Source: G965222505 sp965222505 (GTDB lineage: Bacteria > Bacteroidota > Rhodothermia > Rhodothermales > DATKEJ01). Taken from it: a DNA stretch of 64,000 nucleotides. A program made the translations under genes and the position numbers. Each line of letters starts with the position of its first letter. Position 1 is the stretch's first letter. Location: the NCBI GenBank assembly GCA_965222505.1, contig OZ244956.1:4898001-4962000 (forward strand). Reading direction: 5' to 3'. The notes below the pieces were generated by a model, which did not search any database, was not told the DNA's origin, and saw only the letters and a program-made list of their open reading frames with translations. Shown one piece after another: positions 52,124 to 60,004 of this stretch.

Positions 52124-54688
52124 ATGGCAAAGAAAAAACAAGCAGCCCGCACCGGGAAGCCGCGTTCAAGGAAGACGGCTCCAGCAAAGAAGTCGCGTAC
52201 CCCCAAGACTTCACCTCCGCCTGGGGCGCAGTTGTGGGCAAATTTATCTGAGCCGGTTCGGCATGTTATTAGTATGGGGCTACTGCTCGTTGTGGCCCTG
52301 GCGTTTTATGCCCCCATCAATTTTGGCGGGCAGAAACTGGTGGGTAATGATACGGTCCAGTGGCGGAGCATGGCCGAGTCCATGCTGGAATACCGGGCGG
52401 AGACTGGCGAAGAACCCCTCTGGGCCACTCATCCCTTTGGGGGGATGCCGGGGTATATGATCAACTACAGCACGATCGTATGGCAGGCCGACGACCTCAT
52501 CCGGCCCCTGAACCGTATCCTCTGGCCGACCGTCCAGTTGCTGGTCTTGCTCTTTGGGGTGTATGTCCTGCTGTTTTACCTCACCCGTGACCATTGGGCC
52601 GGGGTGCTGGCGGCATGTGCCTTTGGGCTATCGACGTATATCCCGATTATCCTTGGGGTTGGACACAATTCCAAATTCGTGGCAATGGGATATGCGCCAT
52701 GGCTGATCCTGGCGTTTGTGCACATCATGCGCAAGCCGAGCATCCTGGCCGGTTTGTTTGGGGCGGTTGCGTTGGCCGTCAATGTGCGGGCCGGACATCC
52801 ACAGATCACCTACTATGTGTTGATGTTATTGTTGATCTGGTGGATCGCAGAGGGTATCGGTGCGGTGCGTTCGGGCCAAGGAAAAAAGTTCGGGTGGTCA
52901 ACCCTGTATTTGTTGGGTGGCTTAGGTCTGAGTTTATTGATGGTGGCCCAGCCCTATCTGGCGCAGTTTGAATACAAAGCCTACACCATCCGAGGGGCCA
53001 CATCCGGCGGGGAAGCTGGCGCCGGGAGCCTGGATTGGGGCTACGCGATGGAGTGGAGCCAGGGGTGGCAGGAACTATGGACCCTTTTTATTGCCAATGC
53101 CAGCGGCGGCGGCAGCGGCAGCGGGGCCTATTGGGGACCAAAAATATTTACCGAAGGCCCCTATTACCTGGGCGGCGTAGTGATCGCTCTGGCCGTTTGG
53201 GCCATCTGGTGGGGCAAAAACCGGATGGTCTGGGCACTGGGCATAGCCGCAGGACTGATGATCATCTTTGCCCTTGGTGAGCATGCGTCTTTCATCAACC
53301 GGCCCATGTTTGATTATTTCCCGCTCTTTGGCTCGTTCAGGGCACCCGAAATGTGGTTGGCCGTGGGCCAATTGGTACTGGCAATACTCGCCGGATACGG
53401 AGTGTATCTACTGGGTAGAAAAGCCACCGAGCCTACACAAGAAGCCTCCAAAACCCGTGCGGCATTGCTTTCGTTTGGTGGGATTACGGCATTGGCCCTG
53501 ATTTTCTGGCTGGGAGGGACGTCCATGTTCTCTTTTGAACGGCCAGGTGAGGTACGGCAAATCGCCGCGCAGGTCGCCGCCGCCCAGCAACCACCGATGG
53601 CAGCGAGTGATCCACAGGTGCAGGCCGCAGCGCGACAATATCAGGAAGGACTTAAAACAGAGCGTGCCGATCTGTTCTCGGCAGATGCTGGCCGGACGTT
53701 TATATTCCTGCTTCTGGCGCTGGCTTTGGTCTGGTTGGCCCGGCAGGGGCGTATCCCTGCATGGGGCATGCAACTGGGGTTGGTGTTGCTCGTCATCATT
53801 GATCTGTGGGGGGTAGGGAAGCGGTACTTCGGCCCGGAAAAACTGACCGAGCGTGCCCTGGAAGAATCAATCCCGACGTACAGTGCCGATACCTACATCA
53901 AACAACAGGCTGAAGCCTTAGGTGGTGATGGTCATTTTCGGGTGCTTTCGTTTGAGCGAAATCCCATCCAAAATGCACGCCCGGCCTACCACTACGAATA
54001 CCTGGGGGGGTACCACGGGGCCAAACTTCGGCTGTATCAGGATTACATCGACCATCTGTTGTTTGAACCTAACGGTCTCCCCAACGAGAACGCCCTGGAC
54101 CTGACCGGTACCCGGTACATTGTATCGCCGCAACCATTACCCGGTACGCAGGTGGTCCACCAGGACGAGCAACGCAACCTGTACGTTCTCGAAAGGGTCA
54201 ACGCCAGGCCACGAAACGTGCTGGTGGGCCAGGTCGAGGTGGTCCCGGAAGCCGAAGCCACCTGGGCCAGGCTCAGAGAAGTCGGCTTCGATTCCCGGCA
54301 GACGGCTCTGCTACCGGCTGCGTTAGAACTCCCTGTAACCCCCATCGACAGCACCAGCACAGCCACCGTGACCCTCGAAACGTACACGGCCAGAGACATC
54401 GCCTGGGCCGTTGAAACAGATGCCCCACGCTTGTTGGTAACGAGTGAGGTGTACTACCCAGCGGGATGGCGGGCCTACATCGATGGTGCCGAAACCTCGA
54501 TTCTGCGGGTCAATCATCTGTTCCGGGGTGTCGTGGCACCCGCAGGCACACACCGCATTACCATGCGCTTCGACCCCGAAAGCCATACCCAAGGCCTCTG
54601 GATCGCAGGTACGTCAACGGCCCTGGTCTATGGCCTCACGATCATGTTCTTGGGTTTAGGGTGGTGGCGAAAAAGGAATAAAATTTAA
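52124..54688 (+). CDS. YfhO-family membrane protein
   Basis: The 854-residue protein begins with a Lys/Arg-rich cytosolic tail and then has about a dozen membrane helices. Family landmarks are NFGGQKLVGNDTVQWRSMAE, THPFGGMPGYMINYSTIVWQ, ILGVGHNSKFVAMGYAPWLI, NVRAGHPQITYYVLMLLLIW and FRAPEMWLAVGQLVLAILAG. A soluble C-terminal domain (FRVLSFERNPIQNARPAYHY to the end) follows before a last helix. YfhO relatives are GT-C-like glycosyltransferases for surface polymers; the exact role here is unknown. The acidic NDT motif in the first loop is the presumed catalytic site. Confidence 0.85.
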   Translation: MAKKKQAARTGKPRSRKTAPAKKSRTPKTSPPPGAQLWANLSEPVRHVISMGLLLVVALAFYAPINFGGQKLVGNDTVQWRSMAESMLEYRAETGEEPLWATHPFGGMPGYMINYSTIVWQADDLIRPLNRILWPTVQLLVLLFGVYVLLFYLTRDHWAGVLAACAFGLSTYIPIILGVGHNSKFVAMGYAPWLILAFVHIMRKPSILAGLFGAVALAVNVRAGHPQITYYVLMLLLIWWIAEGIGAVRSGQGKKFGWSTLYLLGGLGLSLLMVAQPYLAQFEYKAYTIRGATSGGEAGAGSLDWGYAMEWSQGWQELWTLFIANASGGGSGSGAYWGPKIFTEGPYYLGGVVIALAVWAIWWGKNRMVWALGIAAGLMIIFALGEHASFINRPMFDYFPLFGSFRAPEMWLAVGQLVLAILAGYGVYLLGRKATEPTQEASKTRAALLSFGGITALALIFWLGGTSMFSFERPGEVRQIAAQVAAAQQPPMAASDPQVQAAARQYQEGLKTERADLFSADAGRTFIFLLLALALVWLARQGRIPAWGMQLGLVLLVIIDLWGVGKRYFGPEKLTERALEESIPTYSADTYIKQQAEALGGDGHFRVLSFERNPIQNARPAYHYEYLGGYHGAKLRLYQDYIDHLLFEPNGLPNENALDLTGTRYIVSPQPLPGTQVVHQDEQRNLYVLERVNARPRNVLVGQVEVVPEAEATWARLREVGFDSRQTALLPAALELPVTPIDSTSTATVTLETYTARDIAWAVETDAPRLLVTSEVYYPAGWRAYIDGAETSILRVNHLFRGVVAPAGTHRITMRFDPESHTQGLWIAGTSTALVYGLTIMFLGLGWWRKRNKI

Positions 54689-54691
54689 CAT

Positions 54692-54711
54692 GGACACGAC
54701 ATGTCGTGTCC
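54692..54711. repeat. 20-bp perfect palindrome
   Basis: GGACACGACATGTCGTGTCC is a complete palindrome, three bases after the yfhO-like stop. It is followed by CTACGAGGGG. It may be a dispersed-repeat core or a DNA-binding site. Confidence 0.8.
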
Positions 54712-54753
54712 CTACGAGGGGGAACCCGGCCACAAAATCAAAATCCCATTTTC

Positions 54754-54827
54754 GCACCCCGCACCCCGCACCCCGCACCCCGCACCCCGCACCCCGCACC
54801 CCGCACCCCGCACCCCGCACCCCGCAC
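54754..54827. repeat. perfect (GCACCCC)10 heptad array
   Basis: Ten identical head-to-tail GCACCCC units (54754-54823) plus a partial unit run directly into the stop codon of moaB at 54827. It is the purest array in the window and would be prone to slippage. Confidence 0.95.
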
Positions 54828-55327
54828 TACCTCCCCGTTTCCCACACCAGATGTTTTAGCTCTGGAATGATCAACTTGTCCATGGCCAGTTTAACGGCAT
54901 TGGTGGAGCCGGGGGTGGAGAAGATGAAGGTGCCCCGGTAAAGCCCGGCCACGGCACGGGAGAGCATAGCTGCTGCACCAACTTCCTCGTAGGAGAGCAT
55001 CCGAAAAATTTCACCAAAGCCGGGCAGGGTTTTGTCGAGGATGCCGGAGACGGCTTCAAAGGTGCCGTCACGCGGACTGATTCCGGTGCCGCCGTTCAGG
55101 AGTATGGCATCCACCTGATCTACCCATTCTTCCAGCAGGGCGAGGATGCGTGGGCCATCATCCGGGACGATGGCATGGGCCTGTACCACAAACCCGGCCT
55201 CTGTCAATCGGGAACGCATCAACGCGCCGCTGGTATCGGTTTCCGGTGTTCGGGTATCGCTCACCGTCAGGACAGCGCAACGGACTTGCGTGTTTTGAGC
55301 CGAGGTGTGATGGGAAGGGGTGCTCAT
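54827..55327 (-). CDS. moaB: molybdopterin adenylyltransferase-type protein
   Basis: MoaB/MogA proteins adenylylate molybdopterin in molybdenum cofactor synthesis. The 166-residue protein shows CAVLTVSDTRTPETDTSGAL, the MPT-binding LLNGGTGISPRDGTFEAVSG and STPGSTNAVKLAMDKLIIPE. The length fits MoaB. No other moa/moe gene is in the window. Its stop abuts the (GCACCCC)10 array, and its upstream side adjoins another heptad inverted repeat. Confidence 0.92.
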   Translation of the reverse strand: MSTPSHHTSAQNTQVRCAVLTVSDTRTPETDTSGALMRSRLTEAGFVVQAHAIVPDDGPRILALLEEWVDQVDAILLNGGTGISPRDGTFEAVSGILDKTLPGFGEIFRMLSYEEVGAAAMLSRAVAGLYRGTFIFSTPGSTNAVKLAMDKLIIPELKHLVWETGR

Positions 55328-55341
55328 AGTGATATTTATAA

Positions 55342-55415
55342 ATGGTGATTGGGCATTGTGATTGGTAATTTACAGGCTCAAAATTACCAATCACCAATGC
55401 CCAATCACCAATGTC
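55342..55415. repeat. inverted heptad repeat, AATCACC/GGTGATT type
   Basis: The left arm (55342-55370, ATGGTGATTGGGCATTGTG...) and right arm (55382-55415, AATTACCAATCACCAATGCC...) match over about 28 bases with a single-base indel. The right arm reads AATTACC, AATCACC, AATGCCC, AATCACC, AATGTCC in seven-base register. It separates the divergent moaB and lipoprotein genes. Confidence 0.85.
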
Positions 55416-55426
55416 CATTTTTTTTC

Positions 55427-56368
55427 GTGCTGAAGATAAGGCAAAGCTCAAAATTTCTTCTCCTCCTGTGTCTCATTCTCATAGCCGGATGTGACACCAC
55501 ATCCGTCATGATGCAGGACCCCGATCCGGATCCCGACCCTGATCCCGATCCGATGCCTACCGTGCCGGTCGAACTCAAGATTGCGGCATGGAATATTGAA
55601 CATTTACGCGCAGAGGATAACACCGGTCACGTCCGGCGTACCCAGGCTGATTATAACCGTTTGGGCACTTATGCCGCCGAACTGGATGCCGATGTGGTTG
55701 CATTGCAAGAAGTTGACGGGCCAGAAGCTGCTGCCCGCGTGTTTGACCCGGATCTCTACAACTTCTACTTTTCTAGCCGAAATAACGTCCTGCGTACGGG
55801 CTTTGCGGTCAAAAAGGGCCTCACCGTGTTTCAACAACCGGACTATGAAGACCTAGACGTTACCGGCGGATTGCGGTACGGCACCGACATTGCCATTTTC
55901 GTAAACAACCGGTTCATCCGGTTACTGTCCGTACACCTCAAATCCGGCTGCTTTGACCGACTCCTGACTACCCAATCGGACGCGTGTGAAAAGCTCAACC
56001 GGCAAGTGCCTGAACTGGAAGAATGGATCGACGCCCGTGCGGGTGCCGATGTACCCTTCGCGGTACTCGGCGATTTTAACCGCCGGTTCGATGCTGCCAA
56101 CGATACCTTTTGGCCAGAAATCGACGATGCCGATCCCCCCAATGCCGACCTCAGCCGACCCACAGAAGGAAAGGTGTCCCTTTGCCTGGAAGGCCGGTTT
56201 CCCCTCTACATCGACCACATCGTCACGGACCTCCAGACGACTGGATGGATGAAGCCGAATAGTTTCGGACAACTCATCTACCGGGAATCCGCAAGCCAGA
56301 GCGAAAAGATCTCGGACCATTGCCCGATCTCCGTGATCCTGGAGGTACCCAAGGGCGAGGCTGAATGA
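55427..56368 (+). CDS. endonuclease/exonuclease/phosphatase-family lipoprotein
   Basis: From a GTG at 55427 the product is 313 residues, with a lipoprotein signal SSKFLLLLCLILIAGCDTTS. An Asp-Pro repeat linker (DPDPDPDPDPDP) follows. The EEP domain shows KIAAWNIEHLRAEDNTG, VVALQEVDGPEAAARV, SVHLKSGCFDRLL, FAVLGDFNRRFDA and the final ISDHCPISVIL, so all metal and catalytic residues (Asn, Glu, Asp/Asn, Asp-His) are present. It would cut nucleic acids or phosphoesters outside the inner membrane. The more upstream TTG at 55349 would translate through the heptad repeat and is rejected. Confidence 0.85.
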   Translation: MLKIRQSSKFLLLLCLILIAGCDTTSVMMQDPDPDPDPDPDPMPTVPVELKIAAWNIEHLRAEDNTGHVRRTQADYNRLGTYAAELDADVVALQEVDGPEAAARVFDPDLYNFYFSSRNNVLRTGFAVKKGLTVFQQPDYEDLDVTGGLRYGTDIAIFVNNRFIRLLSVHLKSGCFDRLLTTQSDACEKLNRQVPELEEWIDARAGADVPFAVLGDFNRRFDAANDTFWPEIDDADPPNADLSRPTEGKVSLCLEGRFPLYIDHIVTDLQTTGWMKPNSFGQLIYRESASQSEKISDHCPISVILEVPKGEAE

Positions 56369-56444
56369 GAATGAATAAGGTTATGTACGATCTGAGGGTT
56401 GTGCGCTGTTCGGACGCTGTTGATTCTGCACGTATTGCGTACGT

Positions 56445-57548
56445 TTATCCGCCCGTATAGGAAATTCGGTAGACCACACCGTTCTGGTCATCGGAGAGGA
56501 GCAGAGCGCCGTCGGGCATTTGCTCAACGTCTACGGGGCGGCCCCAGACCTCTTCACCTTGTAACCAACCTTTGGCAAAGGGTTCGTGCGAGATGATTGC
56601 ACCCTGTTTATTCAGGTGGGCCACCATGAGTTGATACCCACTCTTCTCTTCTCTATTCCAGGAGCCATGTTGGGCGATAAATAGGGCATGTTTGTAGTGT
56701 GCAGGAAACTGAGAACCCGTGTAAAATTCCAGACCTAGCGGGGCCACATGCGGGCCCACGTTGAAAGCCGGTCCTGTATAATCGGCAGGGGTATGGCCTT
56801 CTCCAAACTCGGGATCCGGGAGGTTGCCCTGATGGATGTAAGGAAACCCGAAGTGCATGCCGGCTTGGGGCGCACGGTTGAGTTCGCAGGAGGGCAAGTC
56901 GTTGCCCATGTTGTCCCGGCCATTGTCGGTAAACCAGAGGTCGCCGGTTTCCGGGTGCCAATCGAAGCCGACGCTGTTGCGTACGCCTGTGGCATAGACT
57001 TCCATTTTGGTCCCGTCGGGGTTCATACGGAGGATGCTCGCGTAGGGGGCATCCGGGGCGCACACGTTACACGGTGCCCCGACGGGCACGTACAGCTTGC
57101 CGTCGGGGCCAAAGTTGATATACTTCCAGCCGTGCCACCGGTCATCCGGGAGATCTTCGTAAACGACCACCGGCTCGGGTGGATTGGCGAGGTTGGCTTC
57201 AATGTCGTCGTAGCGTAGGATGCGGTTCACTTCGGCGACGTACAGGGATCCGTCGCGGAAGACCACGCCATTGGGCATAAACAACTCGGAAGCCAGGGTA
57301 TCAATGTGCATCTGGCCGTTGCGCTCGGTGACGGCATACACATTGCCTGCACTTCGGGTGCTTACGAACAGGGTGCCGTTGGGTGATAGCTCAAGAGATC
57401 GGGCATTGCGCACCCCTTCAACGTAAACGCTGATCTCAAAGCCGTCCGGCAAAGAAATCTGATCCAGCGGAAGGGTATCCTGGGCCTGAACAGCATTGGA
57501 GATTGTAAGGGTGAACAGGAGGAATAAGAACAGGACGGTGGAACGCAT
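56445..57548 (-). CDS. PQQ-dependent sugar/sorbosone dehydrogenase-like protein
   Basis: The 367-residue protein has a signal peptide (MRSTVLFLFLLFTLTISNAV, cleavage after QAQ) and a six-bladed beta-propeller of the glucose/sorbosone dehydrogenase family: LPDGFEISVYVEGVRNARSL, GKLYVPVGAPCNVCAPDAPY, VGFDWHPETGDLWFTDNGRD, HGSWNREEKSGYQLMV and RPVDVEQMPDGALLLSDDQN. The two cysteines in CNVC are typical of the sorbosone-like branch. It would oxidise sugars in the periplasm with PQQ or a related cofactor; the cofactor is inferred. It is followed upstream by an MBL-fold gene on the same strand. Confidence 0.85.
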   Translation of the reverse strand: MRSTVLFLFLLFTLTISNAVQAQDTLPLDQISLPDGFEISVYVEGVRNARSLELSPNGTLFVSTRSAGNVYAVTERNGQMHIDTLASELFMPNGVVFRDGSLYVAEVNRILRYDDIEANLANPPEPVVVYEDLPDDRWHGWKYINFGPDGKLYVPVGAPCNVCAPDAPYASILRMNPDGTKMEVYATGVRNSVGFDWHPETGDLWFTDNGRDNMGNDLPSCELNRAPQAGMHFGFPYIHQGNLPDPEFGEGHTPADYTGPAFNVGPHVAPLGLEFYTGSQFPAHYKHALFIAQHGSWNREEKSGYQLMVAHLNKQGAIISHEPFAKGWLQGEEVWGRPVDVEQMPDGALLLSDDQNGVVYRISYTGG

Positions 57549-57584
57549 GGGGGGAATGAGTGGAAGGTGGATAATGGTAAAGGG

Positions 57585-58481
57585 TTATTCATTCATAATG
57601 GCATCATAGGCAATGCCCACCCAGGCGTCGGCCTTGAGGAAACCACCGTTAAAGGTGGCATCAAAATCGGCCGTGGGTTTGGCAGCAACCACTTCTTCGC
57701 GAGTTTTGCCCATGTCTATCATGGTCTTGACACGAGCGTGGACAATGGCCAGCAACTCACGGGATTTCATGAGGTCGTCGCGGTTGGTCAGGGGGCCGTG
57801 GCCGGGGATGATTTTGGTGTCGGCATCGACCATACCCAATACCTTGTCCATCGCGGCAATCACACCGGCTACGGTGCCCCCTGTTGAGGCATCGATGAAG
57901 GGGTACATGCCGTTGAAGAAGGTATCGCCCATGTGGACGGCATTGGCCTTCTCAAAGTGCAAGATGGCATCGCCATCGGTGTGGGCATTGCTGACGTGGA
58001 AGACCTTGATGGTATCGCCATTCCAGTGAAACGTGATGCCGTCGGTGAAGGTGATCACCGGTAGCGCATCTTCAGGAGAGGGGGGGGTCCGGCTGTTGAA
58101 GACCTCCAGGAATTGTTCTTTACTCATTCGTTCCCGCACATTTTCATGGGCTACGATGACGGCGCCGGCATTGCCGAGGTTTTCGTTGCCACCGGTATGG
58201 TCGCCGTGCCAGTGCGTGTTAACGACGTATCGGACCGGCTGATCTGTCACAGCACCTACGGCAGCGATGATTTTTTCGGTCAACGGAGCATATTGATCGT
58301 CGATCATGAAAGCCCCATCGGCGCCGACCGACAAGCCGATATTGCCACCGGCGCCGATCAGCATGTACAGGCCGTCAGCCACTTCAATGGTCTGGATTTC
58401 GACCGTGGAGAAATCTTGTTGGGCAAAGGTGGTAGCCGGAAGAAGGGCCGCCACGACGAGGCAGGTCCAGAAGGTCCGCAT
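57585..58481 (-). CDS. periplasmic metallo-beta-lactamase-fold hydrolase
   Basis: The 298-residue protein has a signal peptide (FWTCLVVAALLPATTFAQ) and the zinc motif HXHXDH in VVNTHWHGDHTGGNENLGNA, with later metal ligands in FHVSNAHTDGDAILHF and GHGPLTNRDDL. It belongs to the broad MBL hydrolase family near the quinoprotein-relay and B3-like members; the substrate is unknown and beta-lactamase activity should not be assumed. It lies directly upstream of the sorbosone-dehydrogenase-like gene on the same strand; the pairing of an MBL hydrolase with a PQQ-type oxidase recalls quinoprotein ethanol-oxidation clusters. Confidence 0.87.
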   Translation of the reverse strand: MRTFWTCLVVAALLPATTFAQQDFSTVEIQTIEVADGLYMLIGAGGNIGLSVGADGAFMIDDQYAPLTEKIIAAVGAVTDQPVRYVVNTHWHGDHTGGNENLGNAGAVIVAHENVRERMSKEQFLEVFNSRTPPSPEDALPVITFTDGITFHWNGDTIKVFHVSNAHTDGDAILHFEKANAVHMGDTFFNGMYPFIDASTGGTVAGVIAAMDKVLGMVDADTKIIPGHGPLTNRDDLMKSRELLAIVHARVKTMIDMGKTREEVVAAKPTADFDATFNGGFLKADAWVGIAYDAIMNE

Positions 58482-58808
58482 GGTGAAGCAGGTTTAGGGT
58501 GGAAGATGGCGAAGGGCGATCATAAGGATCGTTTTGTGCCCACCTGGAATCAATCGTGTGTGGCGGTTGATTCGGTTAAAAAAGGCAATCGGGAAGGCGT
58601 TCAAAAGTAGGGTGGGGCATTGGAAAAAGCAATAACATGCCTTTAATGCGTTTGCAACCCATACGCTTGGCCGATTTCATGAAATTGGCTCAATTTCCCC
58701 TGATTGTTCCAATATTATTTTGTAACTTGCTGTACGTTTGCTGAGGCGCGAACGTGAGATGAGTAATGCTGGGAGGCACAATCTCATAGACATTTGGAGG
58801 CAGCGGAG
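58482..58808. other. divergent intergenic region
   Basis: No gene or known RNA is seen in 327 bases between the MBL gene and the AraC gene. It is AT-richer toward 58690-58740 (CCAATATTATTTTGTAACTT), where promoter elements are likely, but none can be set with confidence. Confidence 0.3.
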
Positions 58809-59246
58809 ATGCATAGTCAAGATCCTGTTGTGATCTTCAATCCCTTTCTGTTCCGGCAAAACACCTTAGCGCAATATTGTGATGCGTACCAATCCCAGTT
58901 AATCGGTACGCTTGCACAAAGTCGGGTAAGTCCGCCGGTGCAGCGCGTACTGGATTATATCCACACCCATTTGTTTGACGAAGGGTTACAGGCCGGCCAG
59001 GTACTGGATGCCTGCGGCATTCGTAGCCATACCTTCCGTGCCCAGTTTAAATACCAGACCGGGTACACGCTGAAGGACTATATCAAGCGGCACCGCGTCC
59101 AGTTGGCCTGCCAGCTCCTGCGCAATGACACCCTTGACGTAAGTGATATTGCCTACGGCCTGGGGTACAGCCACCCCAATACGTTTCGGGCCGTGTTCAA
59201 ACGTACCATTGGGCAAACGCCCAGCGATTATCGAAAATGGCGCTAA
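58809..59246 (+). CDS. AraC-family helix-turn-helix regulator
   Basis: From the ATG at 58809 (MHSQDPVVIFNPFLFRQNTL) the product is 145 residues. Residues about 45-145 form the two helix-turn-helix units of AraC/XylS proteins: QRVLDYIHTHLFDEGLQAGQ, ACGIRSHTFRAQFKYQTGYT, LKDYIKRHRVQLACQLLRND and DIAYGLGYSHPNTFRAVFKR, ending TPSDYRKWR. The N-terminal sensor is very short, so it may act without a ligand. It overlaps the next small frame by ten bases. Likely targets are adjacent genes, but no operator is evident. Confidence 0.88.
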   Translation: MHSQDPVVIFNPFLFRQNTLAQYCDAYQSQLIGTLAQSRVSPPVQRVLDYIHTHLFDEGLQAGQVLDACGIRSHTFRAQFKYQTGYTLKDYIKRHRVQLACQLLRNDTLDVSDIAYGLGYSHPNTFRAVFKRTIGQTPSDYRKWR

Positions 59247-59650
59247 CCCTTCCCAGCATTCAAGCCCAGGCCATTGAGCAAGTGGCGTACGTGGTTGGAT
59301 CAAGCCAACCCGCCCCACAAATCGGGGAAGAGGCCGGTACGGCTACATTAGGACAAGTAGCCTCGGCCGATGTCGGGCTGGTGGGGGATGATCGGGTTGA
59401 TCCTGCATATCCCAACCCGTTTAATCCTAAAGCAAGGATGTGTTTTGCGGTAAAAGAAGCCCAGCCGGTTCAAGTAATCTTGTTTGATCTGCAAGGCCGT
59501 TGCCTCCAGGTCTTAATGGACAAACAGGTGCCGGCGCAAACCTGGCAAATGATACTTGTGGACGGCTCCAGCCGCCCTAATGGTATGTATCTGGGGCAGG
59601 TTTGCGGGGCCAATTTTGTGGAGACCGAGAAGCGCATCTTGCTTAAATAA
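59237..59650 (+). CDS. stand-alone T9SS sorting-domain protein
   Basis: The 137-residue frame has a short N-terminus without a clear signal peptide (MALTLPSIQAQAIEQVAYVV), then a complete type A sorting domain: DPAYPNPFNPKARMCFAVKE, VQVILFDLQGRCLQVLMDKQ, GMYLGQVCGANFVETEKRIL and final LK. It overlaps the AraC gene by ten bases. It may be the tail of a deleted surface protein whose remains were captured by the regulator gene, or a tiny genuine protein. Function unknown. Confidence 0.55.
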   Translation: MALTLPSIQAQAIEQVAYVVGSSQPAPQIGEEAGTATLGQVASADVGLVGDDRVDPAYPNPFNPKARMCFAVKEAQPVQVILFDLQGRCLQVLMDKQVPAQTWQMILVDGSSRPNGMYLGQVCGANFVETEKRILLK

Positions 59651-59680
59651 TTCGCCTCAACCACCACCCGCATCCCCGAT

Positions 59681-59717
59681 GGGTCGGTTCCTGCGCCAGG
59701 GGGCCGACCCTTTTTTT
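59681..59717 (+). terminator. intrinsic terminator
   Basis: GGGTCGG (59681-59687) pairs with CCGACCC (59704-59710) and is followed by seven T residues. It ends transcription of the AraC/T9SS-tail pair. Confidence 0.85.
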
Positions 59718-59839
59718 GATCTGATTCGATGTGTTCTTACGCGTAGTAAGTGTCTGCGTTATATAGTTATGCAATCGTGCCGTTTGATATTGCATCCAAT
59801 TTGTCGTAATTTAGCATTTGTCCCATAGGATCATTCCGG

Positions 59840-60004
59840 GTTTTATTAACCTAGAGGCATGCCCGGAGTGAAGTCAGGTGTACGTCAATGAGGCAATTGA
59901 CCTGCATCTCGCTTTTAGCCTGCTAAAGGCAGGCAAAACATGGCGTGAGCGTCCATTTTTATGGGGCGGTCACACGAGGCAATACACAAATAGGAGGCGA
60001 CCCC
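59840..60004 (+). promoter_or_regulatory. long structured leader of the giant GEVED gene
   Basis: Before the ATG at 60005 lie two clear hairpins, GTCAAT/ATTGAC (59884-59901) and GCCTGC/GCAGGC (59918-59934), then CATGGCG, ATGGGGCG and a strong AGGAGG (59992-59997) with seven-base spacing. GGCATGC (59856) and the CATGGCG...ATGGGGCG pair also occur in the leader of the other GEVED gene (48653-48704). Confidence 0.45.

Noticed and set aside
54754..54827. CRISPR-like array
   Set aside because: Units are 7 bp, contiguous and without spacers, and no cas gene is present.
55349..55426. Upstream start for the EEP-family lipoprotein
   Set aside because: It lies in the heptad inverted repeat and would bury the lipoprotein signal behind 26 residues.
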